From Bythopirellula sp041737835 (GTDB taxonomy: Bacteria > Planctomycetota > Planctomycetia > Pirellulales > Lacipirellulaceae): a stretch of 64,000 nucleotides of DNA. Position numbers and translations under genes: made by a program. The notes beneath the pieces were generated by a model that worked only from the letters and a program-made list of their open reading frames with translations, was not told the DNA's origin and did no database searches. The DNA is taken from the NCBI GenBank assembly GCA_041737835.1, contig JBGSQY010000022.1; one strand, 5' to 3'. Shown piece after piece: positions 1 to 8,982 of this stretch (within the stretch, counting starts at the first letter, position 1; the number at the start of each line of letters is the position of its first letter).

Positions 1-1
1 T

Positions 2-466
2 ATCGATGGCCCCACGGGTGCGACTCCGGCGATGTTCAATGGCCATGCTTTGTTTGGCACGGAGCAAGGCAGCTTTTATTCGATCAACAGTAAGGATATG
101 AAGATCGCTTGGCGGTATTTGGATGACGAGAATATTGATCCAATTCACAGTGCCGCTGCTGTTGATTCGCGAGTAGCTGTCTACGGCACTCAGGGGAAAC
201 TCGCGTATGCTCTCAAGCCTACGAGTGGTGACGTGGCGTGGACGTTTCCTGTACGAAGCCATGTGGAAAGTTCGCCGGTGATCGCAGGAGATTCGGCATT
301 TTTAGCCACCAAGCGCGGCATGATTCATCGCGTTGATGTGAATACGGGCGAGGAACTGTGGAATTACGAGGCGGGGGGCGATTTTCAAGCTTCATTCGCA
401 ATTGCCGACGGCAAACTCGTGATTGGCAATACCGACGGCACCTTGTATTGCTTCGGCAAAAAATAG
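2..466 (+). CDS. PQQ-binding-like beta-propeller repeat protein (C-terminal part)
   Basis: This is the 3' end of a gene that begins left of the window; the frame is open from base 2. The residues form repeated propeller blades of the PQQ/BamB type: a short strand followed by an acidic G-x-L/V-x-x-L/W pattern, for example a blade ending TGEELWNYEAG and the closing DGTLYCFGKK. Proteins with such repeats are usually exported or periplasmic and serve as scaffolds or quinoprotein-like enzymes; the visible part carries no catalytic residue, so no activity can be assigned. The stop lies 14 nt before the radical SAM gene on the same strand, which suggests cotranscription. The repeat call is secure, the function unknown. 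Confidence 0.8.
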   Translation: MDGPTGATPAMFNGHALFGTEQGSFYSINSKDMKIAWRYLDDENIDPIHSAAAVDSRVAVYGTQGKLAYALKPTSGDVAWTFPVRSHVESSPVIAGDSAFLATKRGMIHRVDVNTGEELWNYEAGGDFQASFAIADGKLVIGNTDGTLYCFGKK

Positions 467-480
467 AACGGTCAAGATTC

Positions 481-1785
481 ATGGCAACTGATACCGTTAA
501 AACTGAAGTTGGCAGCTACTTTGTCAGCAACTATCCCCCGTTCTCGCAATGGACGACCGAGCAATTGGTTGATGTACGCGAGGCACTGGAAAGCCCGCCG
601 GCGGATGTACCCTTGGGTTTGTATCTGCATATTCCTTTTTGTCGTAAGCGGTGCAAGTTTTGTTATTTCAAAGTATTCACCGATAAGAATTCCAGTGAAG
701 TCGAACGCTATGTGAGCGCTCTTTCGCAGGAAATAGAGTTAGTAAGCAAACTCCCGGTGATGGGGGAGCGGCCATTTCGATTTGTTTACTTTGGTGGTGG
801 AACTCCATCCTTTCTCAGCGGTAAGCAACTCACACGCTTGGTGGATCGCTTGAAGGAGAACATCAACTGGGATCATGCTGAAGAGGTGACTTTTGAGTGT
901 GAACCAGGAACGCTTAGTGAAGCCAAGGTGCATACGTTGCGCGAGTTGGGAGTGACTCGTTTGAGCTTAGGTGTGGAACACTTCGATGACGAGATTTTAC
1001 GAGACAACGGTCGTGCCCACGAATCGGGGGAGATTGATAAGGCTTGGCCCTGGATCAAAGCAGCGGGTTTTTCCAACACGAATATTGATCTAATCTCTGG
1101 CATGGTCGGCGAAACTGACGAGAAGTGGAAGTATGCCGTGCAGCGTGCTTTGGAGCTTGATCCCGACAGTGTGACCATCTACCAGATGGAATTGCCGTTC
1201 AATACGGTGTACTCCAAAGACATTTTAGGCAATCAAATCGAAACGCCGGTCGCCGATTGGCCAACGAAACGCCGGTGGGTCGATTGGGCCTTCGACCAAT
1301 TCAGCGCGGCGGGTTACAGCGTTTCCAGCGCTTACACGATGGTGAAGAACCCAACGGCCGTAAATTTTAGCTACCGCGACAACTTGTGGCGTGGAAGTGA
1401 CCTGCTTGCCACGGGCATCGCCAGTTTTGGCCATGTTTCGGGCGTTCATTATCAAAATCGAGCCGAGTGGGAAGAGTATTGTGGTTCTCTGGAAGCCGGC
1501 CACTTGCCATTAGGGCGCGGGTTGCGTCTTACAGACGAGCAGCGTTTGATTCGCGAAATGATTTTGCAGCTCAAGAAAGGTTATCTCGATCTGGCGTATT
1601 TCCAACAGAAATTTGGCTGCAACATCGTCGACGAATGGCAAGAGGCATGGCAAGACTACGAGGCGGCGGGTTATGTTACTGTCAGTGACACACGCGTGGA
1701 ATTGACGCGGCAAGGACTCTTACGAGTGGATGCCCTGCTGCCGGCGTTTTTCGAGCCCCAATTCCGCGACGTTCGATATACCTAA
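481..1785 (+). CDS. HemN/HemW-like coproporphyrinogen III oxidase family radical SAM protein
   Basis: The product (434 aa) has the radical SAM cluster motif CRKRCKFC (CX3CX2C) directly after YLHIPF, then the SAM-binding YFGGGTPSFLS segment typical of the HemN/HemW family. The C-terminal part has the HemN-type winged region. Family members either decarboxylate coproporphyrinogen III without oxygen or act as heme chaperones (HemW); length fits both and the sequence alone does not decide. The frame is open further upstream into the preceding gene, but the ATG at 481, 14 nt after that gene's stop, gives the expected N-terminus. No other heme gene is in the window. Confidence 0.82.
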   Translation: MATDTVKTEVGSYFVSNYPPFSQWTTEQLVDVREALESPPADVPLGLYLHIPFCRKRCKFCYFKVFTDKNSSEVERYVSALSQEIELVSKLPVMGERPFRFVYFGGGTPSFLSGKQLTRLVDRLKENINWDHAEEVTFECEPGTLSEAKVHTLRELGVTRLSLGVEHFDDEILRDNGRAHESGEIDKAWPWIKAAGFSNTNIDLISGMVGETDEKWKYAVQRALELDPDSVTIYQMELPFNTVYSKDILGNQIETPVADWPTKRRWVDWAFDQFSAAGYSVSSAYTMVKNPTAVNFSYRDNLWRGSDLLATGIASFGHVSGVHYQNRAEWEEYCGSLEAGHLPLGRGLRLTDEQRLIREMILQLKKGYLDLAYFQQKFGCNIVDEWQEAWQDYEAAGYVTVSDTRVELTRQGLLRVDALLPAFFEPQFRDVRYT

Positions 1786-1821
1786 GGCCAACTTTTATTG
1801 TTGACGGCGAGCGATTGATTC

Positions 1822-3612
1822 ATGCGGACCAGCCAATTGTTCTGGAGAATGTTTCTCGCTTACGCTGGTCTGGTTTTGCTGGGAATCATCGCCTCGACCG
1901 CTTCGATTGCTTCATGGGAACGCGACCAGCTGATCGAACAGGCCAATCGCCGCCTGAGAGACGCGGGTATCTTATTGCGGGATCACGTCGCAGACCGTTT
2001 GCCATCCAAGCCTTCAGAGCAACTGCAAGACGAAATTCGCGAATTGGGCAAGCAGCTAGAAATGCGGCTCACCATTATCGCGGCCGACGGCAAAGTCTTG
2101 GCGGACTCCGCTCAGGAGAATTTGACCGCTGTTGAAAAGATGGAGAACCATCGCAGTCGTACGGAGGTTGTCAAAGCCTTGCGTGCCGGTGAAGGAACGA
2201 CGCGGCGTAATAGCCCCACTCTTGGCGATGCCTACTACTACTATGCAATTGCTATCAATCAGGGAGAAGAAAACGATGGCATCGTCCGCACGGCCTTGCC
2301 CGCGAGCTTGATTCAGGGTCAGCTCGATGCGATGCGCCGCTTGGTGTGGACCATTGGTCTGGCACTGGGACTCTTAGGATTGTTGATCACGTACTGGCTT
2401 ACGAAAAAATTGGTGAGCCCGCTCACTCAATTGGCTGACGCCGCGGAAGGGATCGCCGCAGGGAGGTATTCCCAGCGAATTCGGGTGAATTCCAGCGATG
2501 AATTTGGCATGTTGGCAAGATCTTTCGAGCGCATGAGCAGCGAACTTGGCTCACGCGAGGCTCAATTACGCGAAAGCGTGCAACGACAGACCACCGTACT
2601 TGGAGGCATGGTCGAAGGAGTAATTGCCGTCGATAGCGATCAGCATGTCTTGTTCGCAAATGTAGCCGCTGGCACGAAATTGGGTTTTGCTCCCGACAAA
2701 GTCGAAGGATGGCCATTGTTGGAAGTCGTGCGGAGCCATGAACTTCGCGAGATCGTCCAGCAAGCACTCGGATCGAATCAGCAAACCGTGCGAGGTGAAA
2801 TCGCCTGGCAATCACGAAAGAGAATGCTGACGCTCGACGTGCAAGCCACGCCGCTGGCCGGCAATCCTACGCCGGGTGTGGTGCTTGTGTTGCACGACGT
2901 GACTGAACTGAAGCGGCTCGAAGGATTGCGTCAGCAGTTTGTCGCCAATGTCTCTCACGAATTGAAAACACCGCTCAGTTCGATCAAAGCCTACACCGAA
3001 ACCTTGCTTAATGGAGCGCTCGAAGATCCACAACATGCGCGTCATTTCCTAAGCCGCATCGACGATCAAGCCACACGGCTCCACGAATTGATCCTCGATT
3101 TGTTGAGCCTCGCGCGGATCGAATCGGGACAAGCAACTCTTGAGATCACAAGCCTGCCGCTTAAGAAGGTGGTGGCACGCTGCTTGCTCGATCATGAGGA
3201 GCGGGCCAAATCGAATGGCTTGACCATCGAGAATCAAGTGGCCGACAGCCCACTGATGGTGCGCGCGGATGAAGAAGGCTTACTGCAAATCTTAGGGAAC
3301 TTGATCGACAACGCGATCAAATACACTCCCAAGGGGGGCTCAATCAGAATTCGCGGTCGTGAAGAAGCTGATGAAGCCGTGATCGAAGTGGCAGACACCG
3401 GCGTGGGGATCGAGCCGGAGCACCATAGCCGCCTGTTCGAGCGGTTTTATCGAGTTGATAAGGCGAGATCCCGGGAGTTGGGAGGGACCGGGTTGGGGCT
3501 GGCCATCGTCAAGCACCTTTGTCAGGCCATGGATGGTACCGTTTCCGTAAAAAGCGAGCCTGGCCAGGGGAGCGTGTTTGCGGTGAGATTACCGCTGGGG
3601 CCGAATAAATAA
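1822..3612 (+). CDS. phoR: PhoR-type membrane sensor histidine kinase
   Basis: A 596-aa sensor kinase. A first membrane helix lies near residues 11-31, followed by a periplasmic domain of about 140 residues, a second helix near 176-194, a HAMP linker, a PAS domain at about 255-360, a HisKA domain with VSHELKTPLSS (phospho-accepting His near residue 379) and a HATPase domain with N, G1 (DTGVGIEPEH) and G2 (GGTGLGLAIVKH) boxes. The HAMP-PAS-HisKA-HATPase order is that of PhoR. It stands directly upstream of pstS, with phoB at the end of the same block, so phosphate sensing through PstSCAB-PhoU is the likely input. The intergenic Pho box suggests autoregulation of the downstream genes. The name rests on context as well as on domains. 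Confidence 0.88.
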   Translation: MRTSQLFWRMFLAYAGLVLLGIIASTASIASWERDQLIEQANRRLRDAGILLRDHVADRLPSKPSEQLQDEIRELGKQLEMRLTIIAADGKVLADSAQENLTAVEKMENHRSRTEVVKALRAGEGTTRRNSPTLGDAYYYYAIAINQGEENDGIVRTALPASLIQGQLDAMRRLVWTIGLALGLLGLLITYWLTKKLVSPLTQLADAAEGIAAGRYSQRIRVNSSDEFGMLARSFERMSSELGSREAQLRESVQRQTTVLGGMVEGVIAVDSDQHVLFANVAAGTKLGFAPDKVEGWPLLEVVRSHELREIVQQALGSNQQTVRGEIAWQSRKRMLTLDVQATPLAGNPTPGVVLVLHDVTELKRLEGLRQQFVANVSHELKTPLSSIKAYTETLLNGALEDPQHARHFLSRIDDQATRLHELILDLLSLARIESGQATLEITSLPLKKVVARCLLDHEERAKSNGLTIENQVADSPLMVRADEEGLLQILGNLIDNAIKYTPKGGSIRIRGREEADEAVIEVADTGVGIEPEHHSRLFERFYRVDKARSRELGGTGLGLAIVKHLCQAMDGTVSVKSEPGQGSVFAVRLPLGPNK

Positions 3613-3705
3613 CGGAAGATTTCCCTCGTTTCCCGGATCTCTTAAACCACCAGTTTTTGCTGGCTTTTCAAATTCGCGTGAATCCACATCCTCGACTCCG
3701 CGATT

Positions 3706-3738
3706 CTTAACATTTCCTTCACATAATACGGCTACAGT
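3706..3738 (+). promoter_or_regulatory. Pho box and promoter of pstS
   Basis: Two 7-nt direct repeats, CTTAACA (3706-3712) and CTTCACA (3717-3723), lie exactly 11 bp apart. Their TTAACA/TTCACA cores separated by 5 bp match the PhoP/PhoB box pattern. A candidate -10, TACAGT (3733-3738), starts 9 nt after the box, the arrangement seen when a Pho box replaces the -35. The site is 49 bp upstream of the pstS start. Confidence 0.65.
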
Positions 3739-3786
3739 ACCGGGACTGAATTCTCGAAATCCACGCAAACTAATGAGGAAGGCAAC

Positions 3787-4740
3787 GTGGTGTTTCTCTC
3801 GAATTGGCGGGCATTGTCTGCTCCGGTCATGATGGCCGTGGTGCTAGCAGTTGGTTGTGGTGAATCCAGCACCACGCAAAGTATTCGCGTCGACGGCTCC
3901 AGCACCGTCTTCCCGATTTCCATGTCCGTGGCGGAAGACTTTCGGACGGACCATCCCGATTTGAAGGTTCCCGTGCGTGCTTCGGGGACCGGCGGCGGCA
4001 TGAAGCAGTTCTCCGCCGGTGACATCGATATCTGCAATGCCTCGCGGCACATGACTGATTCGGAAAAGGAAACCTGCAAACAGAATAAGGTCGACTACCT
4101 GGAATTGGTCGTTGCCTTCGATGGTTTGGCCGTCGTGGTCAATCCTGAGAACGATTGGTGTGACTGTATTACCATCGAGCAACTGAAAAATATCTGGCGA
4201 CCGGAAAGCGATGGCACGGTGACCAAGTGGAGCGACGTGAATCCTGATTGGCCTGAGGAAGAATTAAAGCTTTATGGCCCGGGAACGGACTCCGGCACTT
4301 TTGACTATTTCACTGAAGTGGTTTGCGGTGAGGCCCGCGCGAGCCGCCCAGATTACACAGCGAGCGAGAACGACAACGCGTTGGTCCGTGGCGTGGTCGC
4401 CGATAAGGGGGCTTTATGTTACTTCGGCATAGCATACTACGCGGAAAACAAAGACGAACTGAAATTGCTCGGAGTGAAAGCGGATGGTGAATGCGTCGTG
4501 CCGACTGAAGCGACCGTCCGTGATGGGACCTACGCTCCCCTGTCACGGCCACTCATGATTTACGTCAATAAGAAGTCGCTCGAACGACCTGAAGTCGCCG
4601 AGTTCGTGAAATTCTACTTAGCGAATGCTGGAAAAGCGGCGACCGAAGTCGGTTATGTGCCGGTCAACGACGAAGTTGCCGCTGAGAGCGATAAGCTGCT
4701 GTCCGAGGCGTTGCCCAAAACAGATAAAAAAGGCACCTGA
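3787..4740 (+). CDS. pstS: Phosphate ABC transporter substrate-binding protein PstS
   Basis: A 317-aa phosphate-binding protein. The N-terminus carries a hydrophobic segment ending in VLAVGCGES, a lipobox-like site, so it is probably a lipoprotein. The ligand-binding start VDGSSTVFPIS and the RASGTGGGMKQF loop are the PstS phosphate contacts; YGPGTDSGTFDYF is the second conserved contact segment. The start is GTG at 3787, downstream of the Pho box. It opens the pstSCAB-phoU-phoB run, 17 nt before pstC. Expression should rise under phosphate limitation through PhoR/PhoB. The product captures phosphate and delivers it to PstCA. Confidence 0.95.
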   Translation: MVFLSNWRALSAPVMMAVVLAVGCGESSTTQSIRVDGSSTVFPISMSVAEDFRTDHPDLKVPVRASGTGGGMKQFSAGDIDICNASRHMTDSEKETCKQNKVDYLELVVAFDGLAVVVNPENDWCDCITIEQLKNIWRPESDGTVTKWSDVNPDWPEEELKLYGPGTDSGTFDYFTEVVCGEARASRPDYTASENDNALVRGVVADKGALCYFGIAYYAENKDELKLLGVKADGECVVPTEATVRDGTYAPLSRPLMIYVNKKSLERPEVAEFVKFYLANAGKAATEVGYVPVNDEVAAESDKLLSEALPKTDKKGT

Positions 4741-4757
4741 GCGACGGGAAATCGTTT

Positions 4758-5693
4758 ATGGCCACGGCAACACCCAAAGTCAGTGCTCTTCGTTCTTCGT
4801 CCGGCGGAGTAAAATACCGCGCGGCCGTTGAGCTCATTGTGCATAGTCTACTGCTAGGGTGTGCGGCAATTTCGATCATCACTACCGTCGGTATCGTGTT
4901 GATTTTGTTAATCGAATCGCTGCCATTCTTCCAAGAAGTCTCGGTCTGGGAGTTTCTTACTGGGACCAAGTGGTCGCCACTCTTGAAGCCTCAGCATTTT
5001 GGAATTTTACCACTCTTTTGCGGCACACTCTTGGTAACGGCAGGTTCGGCGATTATTGCGATCCCCATTGGGTTGGGTACGGCCATTTTTTTGAGCGAGT
5101 ATGCTTCGAGTGGCTTCCGCGACGTCGTGAAGCCGATTTTGGAAATCTTGGCAGGTATCCCCTCGGTTGTTTTCGGCTATCTGGCAGTTGTGTTTATCTC
5201 CCCACTGATTCGAGAAGTTTTTCCTAGCGCGGATTTGTTTAACGCAGCGAATGCCAGTATTGTGGTCGGTTTTATGATTTTGCCGACCATCGTTTCGATT
5301 AGCGAAGACGTATTGCGCTCGGTGCCCCGCTCGCTGCGGGAAGGTGCTTATGCTCTGGGGGCGACGAAGCTGGACGTGACAGTTGGCGTGGTCGTTCCGG
5401 CGGCGGCATCAGGCATCATGGCGTCGTTTTTGTTGGCGATTGCTCGGGCGACTGGCGAAACGATGGCGGTGGCACTGGCAGCGGGTAACACGCCCAAGAT
5501 GACATTCAGTTTTCTGGAAAGCATTCAAACAATGGCTGCCTATATCGTGCAGATATGCCAGGGCGACACTCCCGCCGATTCATTGGAGTATCGCACAATC
5601 TTTGCCGTGGGCTTGGCATTGTTTACTTTCACATTGATTTTAAATGTGTTAGCTCAATGGATTCTCACCCACGTTCGCGAGAAGTACGAATGA
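4758..5693 (+). CDS. pstC: Phosphate ABC transporter permease PstC
   Basis: A 311-aa inner-membrane permease with six predicted helices. It contains the binding-protein-dependent permease (EAA) loop, visible around SVPRSLREGAYALGATK, and the PstC-typical N-terminal segment FLTGTKWSP. It pairs with PstA to form the phosphate channel. Its stop overlaps the pstA start by 4 nt (ATGA), indicating translational coupling. Confidence 0.95.
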   Translation: MATATPKVSALRSSSGGVKYRAAVELIVHSLLLGCAAISIITTVGIVLILLIESLPFFQEVSVWEFLTGTKWSPLLKPQHFGILPLFCGTLLVTAGSAIIAIPIGLGTAIFLSEYASSGFRDVVKPILEILAGIPSVVFGYLAVVFISPLIREVFPSADLFNAANASIVVGFMILPTIVSISEDVLRSVPRSLREGAYALGATKLDVTVGVVVPAAASGIMASFLLAIARATGETMAVALAAGNTPKMTFSFLESIQTMAAYIVQICQGDTPADSLEYRTIFAVGLALFTFTLILNVLAQWILTHVREKYE

Positions 5694-6568
5694 GCATATC
5701 ACAACATTCAGATGGTCGGCCTTACGCGAAGTTCGCGTCCGAGCTCTTTGCTTGGACGTGCGGTTTCTGTACGTTTTTGTGCATTGCCGTGTTGGGATTG
5801 CTGTTGTGGAACGTCGTGAGCTTTGGTTGGGACTCGCTCAGTTGGAAATTTCTTACCAGTTGGCCCTCGATGAAACCCGCGAATAGCGGTATCTGGGCAG
5901 CGCTTGTGGGGAGCTTGTATCTCATAGGTCTAACAGCGTTGTTCTCGGTGCCGATCGGCGTCGGGTCGGCGATTTACTTGGAAGAATACGCCCCACCGAG
6001 CCGCTGGCGGACTTTGGTGCAAATCAATATTGCCAACCTCGCCGGCGTACCCTCGATTGTTTATGGCATTCTCGGTCTCGGTTTATTTGTGCAGATGATG
6101 ATGCTGGGAAAGAGCGTCATGTCGGGCGCATTGACCCTGACGCTTGTTGTGTTGCCTATCGTCATCTTATCGACGCAAGAATCTTTGAGGGCCGTGCCGG
6201 GCACAATACGTCAAGCCTCCTACGCTTTAGGTGCTACCCGCTGGCAAACGATCTGGTATCAACTGCTTCCCGCGTCACTTCCGGGAATTATGACCGGAGT
6301 TATTCTCGCCCTGTCCCGGGCACTCGGCGAAGCTGCGCCACTGGTCGCCATCGGGGCAGCAACCTACGTATCCTTCACGCCCCAGAATATTTTCACCGAT
6401 GAATTCGCTGCATTGCCCTTGCAGATTTTTAATTGGGCGCAAGAGCCCAAAAAAGAATTCCATCAGCTCGCCGCGGCAGGGATTGTCGTCTTGCTCACGG
6501 TGCTGATTTTGATGAATGCCGTCGCGGTGATCCTGCGGCAGCGGTTTAGCAAGAAAATTCGTTGGTGA
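5690..6568 (+). CDS. pstA: Phosphate ABC transporter permease PstA
   Basis: A 292-aa permease with six predicted helices and the EAA loop (VPGTIRQASYALGATR). The frame is open upstream inside pstC, but the ATG at 5690, overlapping the pstC stop in ATGA, gives the expected N-terminus just before the first membrane helix. It forms the transmembrane pore with PstC and is powered by PstB, whose gene begins about 120 nt downstream. Confidence 0.94.
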   Translation: MSISQHSDGRPYAKFASELFAWTCGFCTFLCIAVLGLLLWNVVSFGWDSLSWKFLTSWPSMKPANSGIWAALVGSLYLIGLTALFSVPIGVGSAIYLEEYAPPSRWRTLVQINIANLAGVPSIVYGILGLGLFVQMMMLGKSVMSGALTLTLVVLPIVILSTQESLRAVPGTIRQASYALGATRWQTIWYQLLPASLPGIMTGVILALSRALGEAAPLVAIGAATYVSFTPQNIFTDEFAALPLQIFNWAQEPKKEFHQLAAAGIVVLLTVLILMNAVAVILRQRFSKKIRW

Positions 6569-6685
6569 ACCTTCCTTGGTTTGTTTGTGGTAAAATTAAT
6601 TCAGTAGTTCAAGTCGAGAACCAAAATGATGGCCCCAGAGTCAATCGTGCCTGAGTTGATGGTTATGGACGAAGAGGAACGACCG

Positions 6686-7537
6686 ATGAGTGAAGCGACT
6701 TCTCCAAGAACTCCGATCCGAGTGTCGGCTTCCCCCATTCGGCGGCCTGTGACGACCAATGAAAAAGAAGACCTCGAGCGGCGTGCGAAGAAAGTCGTTG
6801 CGCACGACGTCAACTTTTTCTACGGGTCGCATCATGCCTTGCACGATATCAACCTCGACATGCCGGAGCATTGTGTCACGGCGTTGATCGGTCCTTCCGG
6901 TTGTGGCAAAAGCACGTTCCTGCGTTGCCTGAACCGCATGAACGACATGATCGACGACACGACGCTCCGCGGTCAGATTTTGCTGGATAACATCGACATC
7001 TATCAACGCGGCACCGACGTTGTGGAATTGCGTAAGCGAGTGGGAATGGTGTTCCAGAAATCGAACCCCTTCCCCAAATCGATCTACGAAAATGTTGCCT
7101 ACGGTCCTCGCGTGGCGGGCGTCAAGAAGCGGGCCGTGCTGGATGAGATCGTCGAGAAGTGCCTGCAACAGGCCGCGCTCTGGAGCGAAGTTCAACATCG
7201 ACTCAACGACTCGGCACTTCAACTTTCCGGCGGACAGCAGCAGCGGCTATGTATCGCGCGGGCTTTGGCGACTGATCCCGACGTTCTGTTGATGGACGAA
7301 CCGGCCTCGGCGCTCGATCCCAAGTCCACCGCCGCGATCGAAGACCTGATCTTCGAATTGAAGGACACTTATACAATCGTCATCGTCACGCACAATATGC
7401 AACAAGCGGCCCGCGTGTCAGATCAGACGGCCTTTTTCTATGAAGGCCGGTTGATCGAAGTGGGGCCGACCACCGATATGTTCACCAATCCCAAGGAAAA
7501 GCGGACCGAAGACTATATTACTGGTCGTTTTGGTTGA
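6686..7537 (+). CDS. pstB: Phosphate ABC transporter ATP-binding protein PstB
   Basis: The ATPase of the Pst transporter. It has Walker A GPSGCGKST, the PstB hallmark FLRCLNRMND, signature LSGGQQQRLCIARAL, Walker B VLLMDEPASALDP and the switch His in VTHNMQQA. The frame is open back to an ATG at 6626, but the ATG at 6686 is preceded by AGAGGAA at a 6-nt spacing and is preferred (283 aa). Even so there is a polar N-terminal extension of about 35 residues before the ABC core (AHDVNFFYG), longer than in the enterobacterial protein. The 117-nt gap after pstA is the largest inside the pst block and could hold an internal promoter; none is obvious. Confidence 0.94.
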   Translation: MSEATSPRTPIRVSASPIRRPVTTNEKEDLERRAKKVVAHDVNFFYGSHHALHDINLDMPEHCVTALIGPSGCGKSTFLRCLNRMNDMIDDTTLRGQILLDNIDIYQRGTDVVELRKRVGMVFQKSNPFPKSIYENVAYGPRVAGVKKRAVLDEIVEKCLQQAALWSEVQHRLNDSALQLSGGQQQRLCIARALATDPDVLLMDEPASALDPKSTAAIEDLIFELKDTYTIVIVTHNMQQAARVSDQTAFFYEGRLIEVGPTTDMFTNPKEKRTEDYITGRFG

Positions 7538-7548
7538 TAAAGGCATTT

Positions 7549-8229
7549 ATGTCGAAACATCTCAGTCGTGATTTGGAAGCTTTGGAGCAAAACTTGCTCG
7601 CGCAATCGTCGATCGTCGAGCGGATGATCCTCCGCGCGAGCCAGTCGATCACCGAGCAGCGCACCGACTTGATCCCCTTGCTCTTGCAGGACGAAGACAC
7701 CGTCAATCGAGGTGAGGTGCTGATCGAGGAAGAATGCCTCAAGTTGTTGGCGTTGCATCAGCCGGTCGCGGTGGATTTGCGGCGCGTGGCGACGGTGCTC
7801 AAAATCAACGGCGACTTGGAACGCATCGCCGATCTGGCCGTGAATCTGGGCGAGCGGGCTCAGGCACTGATGCACTTCCCGCACTTCCTGTTTCCCACAC
7901 ACTTGGATGAGATGGTGGAAGTTGCCATGTCGATGGTGCGCGATTCCTTGGACGCCTTCGTGCGGCTCGACGTGGAACTCGCTCACGAAGTTTGCTTGCG
8001 TGACGATCAAGTCGACGAACTCAACCGCCAAACAATCGACGACCTCCAAAATCTGGTGATCAACAATTCCGCGGAAATCGAACCCGCGTGGCAATACTTC
8101 TCGGCCTCGCGCCACGTCGAGCGGATTGCCGATCATGCAACCAACATCGCCGAGGACGTGATCTATCTCGTCGACGGCGAAATCGCCCGACATCGTCATG
8201 AAGACTTGTCGTTCTATCGGATGGATTAA
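7549..8229 (+). CDS. phoU: Phosphate signalling regulator PhoU
   Basis: A 226-aa all-helical protein made of two PhoU repeats, each with the acidic metal-binding signature (DEVNRGEVLIEEECLKLLA-like and DDQVDELNRQTIDDLQ) and the ERIADLAVNLGE / ERIADHATNIAED helices. PhoU links the Pst transporter to PhoR and keeps the kinase in its inactive mode when phosphate is plentiful. The ATG at 7549 with AAAGG 6 nt upstream is preferred over an in-frame TTG at 7534 that would overlap pstB. It is followed 39 nt later by phoB. Confidence 0.95.
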   Translation: MSKHLSRDLEALEQNLLAQSSIVERMILRASQSITEQRTDLIPLLLQDEDTVNRGEVLIEEECLKLLALHQPVAVDLRRVATVLKINGDLERIADLAVNLGERAQALMHFPHFLFPTHLDEMVEVAMSMVRDSLDAFVRLDVELAHEVCLRDDQVDELNRQTIDDLQNLVINNSAEIEPAWQYFSASRHVERIADHATNIAEDVIYLVDGEIARHRHEDLSFYRMD

Positions 8230-8268
8230 GGCACTCTCGCTAAGAGCAGACTGGAAGTTAGGGCAGTT

Positions 8269-8982
8269 ATGGGCAAGGCAAGCATTTTGATCGTGGAAGA
8301 CGACGTCTCGCTCGGCGAGGTGCTCGAATACAACCTCCGACAAGAAGGTTACGAAACCCATTTGGCTCGCGACGGTCATCAAGGCCTCCGCGAAGCGCGG
8401 CAGCATTGTCCCGACTTGATCGTGCTGGACTTGATGCTGCCGTTGATCGACGGCATCGAAGTCTGCCGCCTGTTGCGGGCTGATCCCGCCACGCAGGAGC
8501 TCGCGATTTTGATGCTCACGGCTCGATCCGAAGAGAGCGACGAACTGATTGGCTTCTCGGTGGGGGCCGACGACTACGTCACTAAGCCGTTCAGCGTGAA
8601 GGTTCTGCTCCAGCGGATCAACGCTCTGCTCCGCCGCAAGGAACAAGGCCACGCCGACCGCGAAGTCATGGTTAGCCAAGGGATTATGATCGACCGCCGC
8701 CGGCATCGTGCCACCGTGGGCGACAAGCCGCTGGACCTTACGCCGAGCGAGTTCGGATTGCTCTCGGCCTTCGTGCGGCAACCGGGGCGAGCGTTCTCTC
8801 GTGCTGAGTTGATCGACGTGGCGCTGGGCGACGATGCGATCGTGCTGGAGCGAACCATCGACGTCCATATCCGCGCCCTGCGCAAGAAACTCGAAGCCCA
8901 TGCCGACCTGATCCAAACGGTTCGCGGCATTGGTTACCGCTTCCGCGATCCGGCCGACGTGGCGATGGCCGAAGCTCATTGA
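8269..8982 (+). CDS. phoB: OmpR-family phosphate response regulator PhoB
   Basis: A 237-aa regulator with an N-terminal receiver domain (acidic pair in VEDD, phospho-acceptor Asp in LIVLDLMLP, Thr in LMLTARS, Lys in VTKPFS) and a C-terminal winged helix ending in TVRGIGYRF, as in OmpR/PhoB proteins. Its position at the end of phoR-pstSCAB-phoU supports PhoB. It should bind the Pho box upstream of pstS. PhoR lies at the other end of the block, an unusual split of the two-component pair around the transporter. Confidence 0.92.
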   Translation: MGKASILIVEDDVSLGEVLEYNLRQEGYETHLARDGHQGLREARQHCPDLIVLDLMLPLIDGIEVCRLLRADPATQELAILMLTARSEESDELIGFSVGADDYVTKPFSVKVLLQRINALLRRKEQGHADREVMVSQGIMIDRRRHRATVGDKPLDLTPSEFGLLSAFVRQPGRAFSRAELIDVALGDDAIVLERTIDVHIRALRKKLEAHADLIQTVRGIGYRFRDPADVAMAEAH

